Below are positions 1-5,793 of a DNA stretch of 5,793 bases, piece after piece (positions within the stretch are counted from its first letter, which is position 1; each line of letters opens with the position of its first letter). Source of the stretch: Pseudomonadota bacterium. Its GTDB lineage: Bacteria > Pseudomonadota > Alphaproteobacteria > Rhizobiales > Xanthobacteraceae. The notes beneath the pieces were generated by a model. That model had not been told where the DNA came from. It ran no database searches and saw only the letters and a list, made by a program, of their open reading frames with translations. The stretch covers positions 1-5,793 of the forward strand of contig JAEWBL010000378.1 of the NCBI GenBank assembly GCA_023391175.1, in the 5' to 3' direction. A program made the position numbers and the translations under genes.

Positions 1-1933
1 CCACAGCCGCGGCGACCGTCGCAGCTTCATCGCGCGGCATGTCGTACCCGACCTCGCGGGCGAGCCCCTGGATGCGCTTGCGCATCTGCTCGGTCCAATG
101 GCCAACACGGACCCGTTGCTCGCCGACAGGATCGGCCCGGCCGGCCGCGGGCGCAGATGGCGTCTCGGCGCGACGCTTGGCCAGTGCGCGATCGACCAGA
201 TCCTCGGTGACCGAGCGCAGCACCTGATCGGCTTCACCATCGCCAGCATCGAGAATGCGGCCGGCGATCTGGGCGGCCTCGTCCTGCGCCAGGCGAACGC
301 CATATCCGTCCTGCGCCAGCCGGGCGACGGTGCGACGCATCTCGGTGGTGATGGCTTCCCGCCGGCCGGCGGCGCGCTGCTCTCCCGCCGTAATCCGCCG
401 GGGAAGGTCCGCGTCTGCCTTGTCGAGCTTGGCGCGGGCCCGCGTGTCGGTCTCCTCCGCCCGGGCTAGCGCCTTCTCCTTCCGCGCAAGGGCGGAGCGC
501 AGGCCCTTCGCCTCGGCGGTAAGGCTCGCGATGGTCCGAGCATCCCCCGGAGCTGTGGCGGCCAGCGTCTCGGTGATGCTGGCGCGCTCCGCCTCCAGCT
601 CCGCACGGCGCGCGGCGGGCAGGCCGTCGCCGGCAAGATCCTGCTCGATGGCCGACAGCCGGGCGGCCGTGTCCGGGTCCGTCGGGGTGCGCGCATCGGC
701 GAGGCGCTGCTCGGCCGCCGCGAGGTCCGAGCGGAGGCCTTCCACCTCGGTGCGCAGGGCATCACGATCGGCAGCCCGCGCCTCGATCGCGGCACGACGT
801 GAGGCCAGGCTGTCAGCTTCGGTGCGCAGGGACGCGAAGGCCGCGGCGGCTTCCTGATCGAGGCTTCGGGCCGAGCCCCGGATGTCCGCGAGCTGAAGCT
901 CGGAGAGCCGCTCCATGGAGGCGGGCAGACGCGCGGCCTCTCGCTCCAGGGCGAAGGCGGTCTCTTCAGCGGCGATGGCCTTCGAGCGCGCCTCCAGAAC
1001 AGGGACGAGGCGCTCCCCATAGGCGCGCAGCAGATCGGGCGTGACGTTCTCGGACACGTCCACCGGCCGGCCGGAGACGAGGTCGTCGATGGCCTTCTGG
1101 AGCGCCGTGCGGTGTGCGATCTCGCCTTCGACCGTGGGCACGAGGTTGGTATCGGCGATCTGACCTTCGCTCGCCACCACGTTGCCGGCGTCGCGAACGG
1201 AGCGCGGCCAGGAGCCGGTGCGATACCGCGTCCAGAGCGCCGAAAGCCCCTTCACCCCGCCCCCGAGCACGCCACCCGCGACGCCCGCCATGAGCACGTT
1301 CTGTGCCGCCTCGCCGCTGGCGCCGTAGCCCGGCTCGACGCGTTCCTTGAAGGGGGCGGCGAGCGCCTCGATGCCGATCTGGGTGCCGGCGGTGATGCCC
1401 GCGGTGGCGAGCGCGGTGCCGAGGATGCCCAGCGAGGCCGGCGCCGCAAGCGGCACGGTCACGATGTTGACGGGATCGGCGGCACCGGACGCGAGGGAAC
1501 CGAGCGCCAGGCCGGCGGCCCCGCCCCAAGTCTGCTCGCGCGACGCGGCCCGCTGGTACGTTTGCCGCGCCCGCCGAGCCTTCTCCTCGCCGAGGCGGTC
1601 GAGGTCCTCCGCAGTGAGCGGCTTCAGGTTGAGATCGGGGAAACGCGGGGCGAGCGCCGTCAGCTGACCGTTCAGCTCGGCAAGCGCAGCGTCGCCGCCG
1701 CCGAGCGCCGGGTTGGTGAGCACCGTGCCGGTCTTCTCGCGGATGCCGTCGAGATAATCCTGGACGCCCTCCATGCGCGAGGTGCTGGAGGAGACCGACT
1801 GGCCGAAGAGGAGGCCTTCCCGCCAAGAGGCGTCAAAGGCCTCACCGAGCCCCAGCGGCAGATCCTCGGCGAGATGCTGCTGCGCGTAGTCCAGCGATTC
1901 ATTCTGCCCCTTGGTGAAGATCCCGAAGCTCAT
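1..1933 (-). CDS. Large phage internal virion / DNA-ejection protein (gp16 position), partial: C-terminus beyond left edge
   Basis: This is an uninterrupted reading frame of 644 codons from ATG at 1933 to the left edge; no stop is reached, so the true length is unknown. The start is supported by a G-rich ribosome binding site (GGGGGA at 1940-1945, six bases upstream) and an ATGA overlap with the stop of the preceding gene. Hand translation begins MSFGIFTKGQNESLDYAQQH. Residues 1-130 are a mostly polar region. Residues about 135-234 are Ala/Gly-rich and hydrophobic and include a DPVNI motif (153-157), suggesting one or more membrane-active helices. Residues about 315-530 are rich in Ala, Glu, Arg and Leu and look like a long, interrupted coiled coil. 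Position after a gp14-like gene and a transglycosylase gene, plus this layout, suggests the large ejection protein that enters the host envelope at infection (inference; T7 gp16 is the functional analogue). No catalytic motif is seen in the visible part. Alternatives are a tape-measure-like or polyvalent injected protein. The coding call is firm, the role moderate. Confidence 0.82.
   Translation of the reverse strand, partial: MSFGIFTKGQNESLDYAQQHLAEDLPLGLGEAFDASWREGLLFGQSVSSSTSRMEGVQDYLDGIREKTGTVLTNPALGGGDAALAELNGQLTALAPRFPDLNLKPLTAEDLDRLGEEKARRARQTYQRAASREQTWGGAAGLALGSLASGAADPVNIVTVPLAAPASLGILGTALATAGITAGTQIGIEALAAPFKERVEPGYGASGEAAQNVLMAGVAGGVLGGGVKGLSALWTRYRTGSWPRSVRDAGNVVASEGQIADTNLVPTVEGEIAHRTALQKAIDDLVSGRPVDVSENVTPDLLRAYGERLVPVLEARSKAIAAEETAFALEREAARLPASMERLSELQLADIRGSARSLDQEAAAAFASLRTEADSLASRRAAIEARAADRDALRTEVEGLRSDLAAAEQRLADARTPTDPDTAARLSAIEQDLAGDGLPAARRAELEAERASITETLAATAPGDARTIASLTAEAKGLRSALARKEKALARAEETDTRARAKLDKADADLPRRITAGEQRAAGRREAITTEMRRTVARLAQDGYGVRLAQDEAAQIAGRILDAGDGEADQVLRSVTEDLVDRALAKRRAETPSAPAAGRADPVGEQRVRVGHWTEQMRKRIQGLAREVGYDMPRDEAATVAAAV
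280..319 (-). repeat. In-frame 13-base direct repeat in the large ejection protein gene
   Basis: CTGGCGCAGGACG (minus strand) occurs exactly at 307-319 and again at 280-292, offset by 27 bases (nine codons). The copies lie in the same frame and encode RLAQD twice, within RLAQDGYGVRLAQDEA (residues 538-553). This suggests a small in-frame duplication of a helical segment, or coincidence in a repetitive Ala/Arg-rich helix. Confidence 0.55.
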
Positions 1934-4917
1934 CGGGCATCCCCCGGCATGCCGGACGGGTCGCGTCCGAAGTTCGAGGCCGTCCAGGGGATCGTCGCGG
2001 ATGCCGCGGGAACGCCCCAGGCGCGGGGCGCCGCCGGTTGCTTGTCATCGAGGCGGAGGATGAAAGGACGGCCGCCATCGCCGACGGCATATTGGGGAGC
2101 GTCGGCATTGCGATTGAGCCGGACGAGATAGCGCCCGGGGGCGAAGGATTCGAGGGTGGCGCTGTCGCGAAGATATTGCGCGGTGACCGGCTTGCCGGAC
2201 GTCGTGCTGGCGCCGGCGAGGTCGGAATCGGTCAGGCCGAGCAGGATGGCGTCGAACGTCGACTGATCCATGCCGCGCTTCGGCGCCAGGACGGTCGCTC
2301 CGTTCTGGCGGACCGTTCCGCCGGTCACCTCCTGGACGGCGCGGTCCAGGCGTTCGCGCTTCAGCACGCCGGATGTGTCGCCGGCGGCAGCGGAGAGGTC
2401 GGCATATCGGGCGCGCACGGCGCCGCGCATGGTGGCGTAGGCCTCGCGCTCGTCGACGCGGTGCCCGATGGAGAAGGCGGAGGCCGGAAGCGCGGCGTCG
2501 AGAGCTTCCGTGAATGCCTGTGCCTCGGAATCCTTGTGCGGCACGAAGCGCGGCTCGGCAGTGAGCGCATCCCGGCCCCGCACGATGCTCGCCGCGATAT
2601 CGGGCGCGTCCGTCGCGAGACCGCCGGCGAAGGCCAGCACCGAGCCCTTCGGCCCGGTCTCGTGCAGTTTCCCGAACGTGGCTTCCCGCACGCCGGGCGG
2701 CAGCGTGGCCAGGGCGCCGAGGATGCGCACCTTGCCGCTGGTGTCGGCGGCATCAAGGGCACTGCTGAGGGACCGGAGGTCCTCCCCCTCGAAAGCTGGG
2801 ACCGGCCTCTTCAACTGGTTCGTGACCACCATGGCGGCCTTGGCATGCGCCTGGAGCGCGGCCTGCACCTGATTATCGGAACCCTGCCACGGCACCGGCG
2901 GCGGGGGCTTGATCCAGCCGGCGCGCACGCCGCGCAGGAGTGGGGTTTCCTGCTCCATGCGCTGGAGGGTGGCGAACCGCTCCTCGTCATCGAGCAGGGC
3001 GGCGCGGGCCGCATGGTTGCCGCTGGCCGCAGCCTCCTCCAGGCTGTTCCGCAGAACCTGTCGCGCATCGGGCGAAAGGTCGAGCAAGGCGCCCGACCGT
3101 TCCGCATCGCCGAGAAACTCGACGGCCTGCCGCCTCCGCTTCTCGTCGAGGAACGGAAACACCCGACCGGAGAGGAAGCCGACGTCGTCCTCGGTGACGT
3201 GCCACTTGCCGATGGACTTCTTCGCATCGGCCATCATGCCGTCGAACGTGGTGCCGGCCCATTGGCGCAGACCCGCGATCTGAGATGGCGGGAGCGCAGT
3301 GATGGGGCCGCCAGCAACGCCTTCCGCTCCGCGCTCCGCCATCTTCTGGCTGGTCCACCGGATGAAGTCGCCGTTGGTCTTGATCCCGGCAAGCCAGGGG
3401 TTCGCGTCGATCACCTTCTGGCCGACGGTCGCGCGGAAATCGCCCTCGGGATTCTGGAGAATCTTGGGGCCGGCGCCTTCGCCCTGATAGTACACCGCGT
3501 AGAACTCGCCGGGCGTGGGTTCGCGCCCGACGGCCGCCTTCGCGGTGGCATAGACGGATTGCATCTTGCGGATGCCGGCAGGGATCTGCGCGTCCGGATC
3601 GGTCGTGTCGCCGATGCCGGCGGAATCACGCTCGGCCTTCAGCAGCTGGAAGACGCCGAACGCCGACGACAAGGCCTTTCCGTCCTTCCCGATCGGCCGG
3701 CGCGCGGGATCGAACCCACTTTCCTGCGCAATGATGGGCATGACGATGTTGAGCGGCAGCCCCGCTGCCTGGGCAGCGGCAGCCACCTTCTGTCCGATGG
3801 GCGAGTTCGCGCCCGGCACCGCGGAGCTCCGCGACCAGTCCGCTGTCGGGAGCGCGAACTGGCCGCGCTTTCCACGGCCATATTCCATCGCATAGGTGAC
3901 CCGCGCCGCACCGATGGTGTCGCCGAGGCTGAGCATCTTCTGGCGCAGCAGGTCGCCATCCGCCTCCAAATCCAACCCATCCCGGAGCGCCGTGATGGTG
4001 GGTTCGGCCAGGGCGCGGATCTCGCGGATATCTTCGGTCGCCTCGGCCTTGCGCGCCGAGACGTGCGCCTTGACCATGTTGAAGCGCGACTGGCGCTCCG
4101 CCTCGTCCATCTGCAGGCCGGGGTCGAAGATGGCGGTCTCGGCCTGCTTCAATGCCTCGTGCGGGCCGACGCGGTCATAGGTGGCGTCGACGCTGGACAG
4201 GACGGCAGCGGCGCGGCCGCGGTCCTCGAGGCGGCGCAGGCGATCATCGACGACAGTCGGATTGTAGCCCCAGCGCGGGTTCTTGCCGAGTTCGCCGAGG
4301 ATGGACCGGGCGTTCTGCACCTGGGCCAGATACTCGCCGCTGTCCACGCCGCCCTTGCGGGCGAGGGCGACGATATTGTCGGCCACGATGTTGTACTGGG
4401 TCTCCAACGCCGTCTTGGCATTGGCCTGCCCGACAGCGAAGCTTTTCTCCTGCAAGTCCGTGTAATGGCCGACGCGGAGGCGGTCGAGCGCGGTCGAGAG
4501 GGCGGAGCGCAAGACCGGCTCCTCGCGATTTACTATCTCGCGATTGTACGTCTTCGCGACTTCGTTAAACCGCGCAGGGTCGTCCTGATATTGCTGCCGA
4601 AGCTCGAGGTATTTTTCCCCAGCGGTCGTCTGGATATCCGCGAAAACTTTCGCGCGTGCCCCGCGCTTCATGGCCTCGCCGAGCGCTCCGAGTGTGACCA
4701 TCTCCGTGATCTGCGGGGTGCCGTCGGGGCCGATCGTGACAGCCTCAGCGCCGCGGGCTTCCGCCTGCTCGATGGCGATGGGCTTCACGATGTCGACCGC
4801 ATTGTCCATCGCGCGCGCGAACATCGCGAACGGTGCGGCGATGTCGGCACCGGAAATGCCGGTCCGGGGAGCCTCGGTCAGCGCCAAGCGGTGGGGGACT
4901 TCGGGAAGATCAACCAT
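1930..4917 (-). CDS. Virion-associated lytic transglycosylase / internal virion protein, 995 aa
   Basis: This is a structural protein predicted to be ejected with the DNA and to cut the peptidoglycan glycan strand between MurNAc and GlcNAc. An SLT-type lytic transglycosylase domain lies at about residues 372-510. The likely catalytic glutamate is E399 in AQESGFDP, followed by SSAFGVFQL (417-425), which matches the G-x-x-Q motif of the fold, and by EFYAVYYQGEGAG (471-483), which resembles the phage variant of the third SLT motif. Residues 1-370 are largely helical and charged, as in virion core proteins. After the domain there is a helical region, a proline hinge (PPPPVPW, 671-677) and a long C-terminal part of unknown function ending in a probable beta segment (about 928-957). 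The ATG at 4917 is chosen because GAGGAGG (4923-4929) lies five bases upstream and overlaps the stop of the gp14-like gene. The stop overlaps the next start (ATGA). By gene order it occupies the T7 gp15 position, although in T7 the transglycosylase is in gp16. The enzyme domain is secure; the ejection role is inferred from neighbours. Confidence 0.93.
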   Translation of the reverse strand: MVDLPEVPHRLALTEAPRTGISGADIAAPFAMFARAMDNAVDIVKPIAIEQAEARGAEAVTIGPDGTPQITEMVTLGALGEAMKRGARAKVFADIQTTAGEKYLELRQQYQDDPARFNEVAKTYNREIVNREEPVLRSALSTALDRLRVGHYTDLQEKSFAVGQANAKTALETQYNIVADNIVALARKGGVDSGEYLAQVQNARSILGELGKNPRWGYNPTVVDDRLRRLEDRGRAAAVLSSVDATYDRVGPHEALKQAETAIFDPGLQMDEAERQSRFNMVKAHVSARKAEATEDIREIRALAEPTITALRDGLDLEADGDLLRQKMLSLGDTIGAARVTYAMEYGRGKRGQFALPTADWSRSSAVPGANSPIGQKVAAAAQAAGLPLNIVMPIIAQESGFDPARRPIGKDGKALSSAFGVFQLLKAERDSAGIGDTTDPDAQIPAGIRKMQSVYATAKAAVGREPTPGEFYAVYYQGEGAGPKILQNPEGDFRATVGQKVIDANPWLAGIKTNGDFIRWTSQKMAERGAEGVAGGPITALPPSQIAGLRQWAGTTFDGMMADAKKSIGKWHVTEDDVGFLSGRVFPFLDEKRRRQAVEFLGDAERSGALLDLSPDARQVLRNSLEEAAASGNHAARAALLDDEERFATLQRMEQETPLLRGVRAGWIKPPPPVPWQGSDNQVQAALQAHAKAAMVVTNQLKRPVPAFEGEDLRSLSSALDAADTSGKVRILGALATLPPGVREATFGKLHETGPKGSVLAFAGGLATDAPDIAASIVRGRDALTAEPRFVPHKDSEAQAFTEALDAALPASAFSIGHRVDEREAYATMRGAVRARYADLSAAAGDTSGVLKRERLDRAVQEVTGGTVRQNGATVLAPKRGMDQSTFDAILLGLTDSDLAGASTTSGKPVTAQYLRDSATLESFAPGRYLVRLNRNADAPQYAVGDGGRPFILRLDDKQPAAPRAWGVPAASATIPWTASNFGRDPSGMPGDAR
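4522..4545 (-). repeat. In-frame 9-base direct repeat in the transglycosylase gene
   Basis: AATCGCGAG (minus strand) occurs at 4537-4545 and 4522-4530, separated by ATAGTA, and encodes NRE-IV-NRE (residues 125-132). The intervening ATA and GTA codons and the AAT codons are unusual for this GC-rich gene, in a local A+T-richer patch of about 4520-4620. It is a minor feature and may be chance. Confidence 0.4.
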
Positions 4918-4922
4918 TGCCG

Positions 4923-4929
4923 CCTCCTC
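4923..4929 (-). promoter_or_regulatory. Ribosome binding site of the transglycosylase gene, overlapping the upstream stop
   Basis: GAGGAGG on the minus strand lies five bases before the ATG at 4917 and shares two bases with the TGA stop of the gp14-like gene (4930-4928). Termination on the upstream gene would place ribosomes right at this site, consistent with coupled translation. Confidence 0.75.
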
Positions 4930-5380
4930 AGGAACTGGTCGTGCCGGGCGACTTCATGCTGCCGAAGCCGATCTTCGCCATGCCGGTGACGGCATCGAGC
5001 CCGCCTCCCACCAGCGCCATGTTGGCGGCCGAGCGTCGGAATGCCGCCTCGTCGCGCTTCGCGTTCGCCTGGATGTTCAGGTTCTCGACGCGCGTGCGAC
5101 GCTCGCGATCCGAAACGCGGCGCTGCTCGTCCATGATCGCCTGCGTCGTCGGGCTATCGAGGCCCACATTGGCGGAGGCGCGAATGGTGCCGATGCGCGC
5201 GAGGGTGCGGTTCAGCTCCTCGCGCAGAGCGGTGTCCGTCTGCGCGGCCTGCGTCTTCGCCACCATGGCGTCACGCTCGGCAATCGCCGCCTGATAGGAT
5301 TGCGCCTGAGATTCCCCATAGGCCTTGAAGCCGGCGGAGGCGCCCGTCAGCGCCATCATCGTGGCAGATGCCGGGTCCAT
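4928..5380 (-). CDS. T7 gp14-like internal virion (core) protein, 150 aa
   Basis: This is a short, helical, Ala/Arg/Gln-rich protein beginning MDPASATMMALTGASAGFKA. It has an Ala/Gly-rich N-terminus and a central pattern (about residues 62-124) typical of gp14-type core proteins: IGTIRASANVGLDSPTTQAI, then an arginine-rich helix and a run of Ala- and Asn-rich helix. It ends in a Gly-rich hydrophobic tail (about 121-140). In T7-like phages such proteins line the internal core and are ejected to form a channel in the outer membrane. No enzyme motif is present, as expected. The ATG at 5380 is preferred over an in-frame GTG at 5698 because a strong AGGAAGG (5387-5393) lies six bases upstream, the start overlaps the previous stop as TGATG, and the upstream extension is Arg/Pro-rich non-protein-like sequence that would cover the 71-residue gene. 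The family call rests on pattern and synteny, not an alignment. Confidence 0.85.
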   Translation of the reverse strand: MDPASATMMALTGASAGFKAYGESQAQSYQAAIAERDAMVAKTQAAQTDTALREELNRTLARIGTIRASANVGLDSPTTQAIMDEQRRVSDRERRTRVENLNIQANAKRDEAAFRRSAANMALVGGGLDAVTGMAKIGFGSMKSPGTTSS

Positions 5381-5595
5381 CAGATGCCTTCCTGCGGCGC
5401 ACTGAGCCGACCGATGTTGGCGAGGACGCGATTGAGCTCTTCGACCAGCGTCTCCTCGCGCGGCGGTGCCACCTGGGCATCGGCGAAACGGGGAATGTTG
5501 CTCGGCCGGGAGAGGTGCGCGGGGATCGGCGCGATGGTTGCCGCGGCACGATCCTCTGAAGGCTGCACTGGGTGGGTGGATGCGCCGCTCGACAT
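5380..5595 (-). CDS. Small hypothetical protein, 71 aa, upstream of the gp14-like gene
   Basis: I do not recognise a named family. The N-terminal half (residues 1-47) is rich in Pro, Ala and Ser and is probably disordered; the C-terminal part is a short helix, EELNRVLANIG (52-62). That helix closely matches EELNRTLARIG (54-64) in the gp14-like protein encoded immediately downstream. The protein has no signal peptide, membrane segment or cysteine. Support for a real gene: ATG at 5595 with GGAG six bases upstream, a TGATG overlap with the next gene, and position at the head of the virion operon. It could be a small virion or chaperone-like partner of the gp14-like protein, or a decayed partial duplicate of it. 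Both ideas are inference. The short length and biased composition keep confidence moderate. Confidence 0.6.
   Translation of the reverse strand: MSSGASTHPVQPSEDRAAATIAPIPAHLSRPSNIPRFADAQVAPPREETLVEELNRVLANIGRLSAPQEGI
5387..5393 (-). promoter_or_regulatory. Ribosome binding site fixing the start of the gp14-like gene
   Basis: AGGAAGG on the minus strand lies six bases before the ATG at 5380. It decides the start against an in-frame GTG at 5698, which would add 106 residues of unlikely sequence overlapping the 71-residue gene. Confidence 0.75.
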
Positions 5596-5793
5596 GGAGT
5601 TCTCCCGGCTCCGGCCTGGCAGGCCCGGAGCGCGAACGAAGGGGGTCGCTGAGCGACCGCCGGAGCCGAGAGAATTCGAGATCGGTGGCCGCGCTCACCC
5701 GCTGCCAGCAGGTGCTGCAGAGGAGGCTAGGCTCCCCGGAATTTACGGCAACGCACCGGGTGTGGTCGCAACTTCCCTCGGTTCATGCTGCTA
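5596..5793 (-). other. Leader/intergenic stretch upstream of the virion operon, no supported gene
   Basis: No reading frame here has a good start and protein-like composition. On the minus strand all three frames hit a stop close to the right edge (TAG at 5793-5791, TGA at 5785-5783, TAG at 5729-5727). The last codons of an upstream gene could therefore lie here, ending at any of these stops, but none can be identified. I see no convincing -35/-10 promoter pair, no tRNA and no U-tract terminator. The part nearest the first gene is dominated by inverted repeats, listed separately. Confidence 0.5.
5606..5668 (-). promoter_or_regulatory. Overlapping, mutually exclusive inverted repeats in the operon leader
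   Basis: CGGCTCCGGC at 5606-5615 is a perfect 10-base inverted repeat of GCCGGAGCCG at 5659-5668. The same left arm can instead pair locally with AGGCCCGGAGC (5621-5631) to form a hairpin at 5608-5631 with a three-base loop and one bulge. The long-range stem would enclose another perfect hairpin, GGTCGC/GCGACC (5644-5649 with 5653-5658, three-base loop). On the minus-strand transcript the structure lies directly 5' of the ribosome binding site of the 71-residue gene. No run of T follows on either strand, so this is not a standard intrinsic terminator. It could be an mRNA stability or translation-control element, a processing site, or a remnant of an end-of-gene hairpin. The pairing is seen in the sequence; the function is inferred. 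Confidence 0.45.

Noticed and set aside
1063..1074. Self-complementary CCGGCCGGCCGG and a similar site at 139-146
   Set aside because: They lie inside codons for Gly, Arg, Pro and Ala in a GC-rich gene and are expected from composition; there is no sign of a binding site or recombination site.
466..1826. Minus-strand open frames at 466-1020 and 966-1826
   Set aside because: They are out of frame with the continuous 1933-to-1 reading frame and translate to Arg/Pro/Ala-rich sequence typical of shifted frames in GC-rich coding DNA.
1112..2131. Plus-strand open frame of 339 codons antisense to the left-edge gene and the end of the transglycosylase gene
   Set aside because: It mirrors the left-edge gene in the same register, crosses a real gene junction and has no domain signature. 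The plus frame at 98-469 is the same kind of mirror and ends exactly where the real gene uses a rare CTA codon.
2038..4989. Plus-strand open frame of 983 codons antisense to the transglycosylase gene
   Set aside because: Its codons are in exact register with the minus-strand codons, so antisense stops appear only where the real gene uses TTA, CTA or TCA, which this GC-rich gene avoids. The minus-strand product has a recognisable SLT domain and a ribosome binding site; the plus-strand product shows no recognisable motif.
5606..5631. Intrinsic terminator upstream of the operon
   Set aside because: The hairpin is GC-rich but neither strand shows a following T-run; on the coding side it is followed directly by the ribosome binding site.
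5381..5698. N-terminal extension of the gp14-like protein from GTG at 5698
   Set aside because: The extension is rich in Arg, Pro and Ser, overlaps the whole 71-residue gene in another frame, and is bettered by ATG 5380 with a strong ribosome binding site and a TGATG junction.
5727..5792. Possible C-terminal tail of an upstream minus-strand gene ending at TAG 5729-5727
   Set aside because: Only about 21 codons are visible, they are very Arg-rich, and other frames also end nearby, so no frame can be chosen.
5594..5793. Plus-strand frame from ATG 5594 open to the right edge, which would be a divergent gene
   Set aside because: Its start is the reverse side of the palindromic CATG at the minus-strand start, it has no well-placed ribosome binding site, and it reads through the inverted repeats with Arg/Pro/Gly-rich sequence. 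It cannot be fully excluded because the frame continues outside the window.

Overview
This window is a piece of a GC-rich tailed-phage or prophage genome. Everything readable in it is a single virion-protein operon on the minus strand. By eye the DNA is about two-thirds G+C, TTA/CTA/TCA codons are almost absent, and the protein style resembles podovirus-like phages and prophages of GC-rich Alphaproteobacteria. The host assignment is an inference from composition and protein style, not a database result.

Layout, in the direction of transcription (right to left). Positions 5793-5596 are a leader or intergenic stretch with no convincing gene but with strong inverted repeats just upstream of the first start codon. 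Then come a 71-residue small protein of unknown function (5595-5380), a 150-residue protein resembling the T7 gp14-type internal virion (core) protein (5380-4928), and a 995-residue virion protein with a lytic transglycosylase domain in its middle (4917-1930). Last is a very large protein that starts at 1933 and is still open at base 1, so at least 644 residues are present and the C-terminus lies outside the window. The genes are tightly packed: a TGATG overlap, a 10-base gap in which the ribosome binding site overlaps the preceding stop, and an ATGA overlap. They are probably cotranscribed and partly translationally coupled.

Working model: this is a DNA-ejection (internal core or 'ejectosome') module. 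In T7 the proteins gp14, gp15 and gp16 are packaged inside the capsid, are expelled into the cell at infection and build a conduit across the envelope; a transglycosylase activity loosens peptidoglycan locally. Here the gp14-like, gp15-position and gp16-position genes appear in the same order. However, the transglycosylase domain sits inside the second large protein rather than at the N-terminus of the last one, as it does in T7. The last protein combines an Ala/Gly-rich hydrophobic region with a long charged helical (coiled-coil) region, which fits a membrane-inserting ejection protein.

I saw no RNA gene, CRISPR array, insertion sequence, integrase or classical terminator. Very long open frames on the plus strand (for example 2038-4989) are codon-register mirrors of the minus-strand genes and are rejected.
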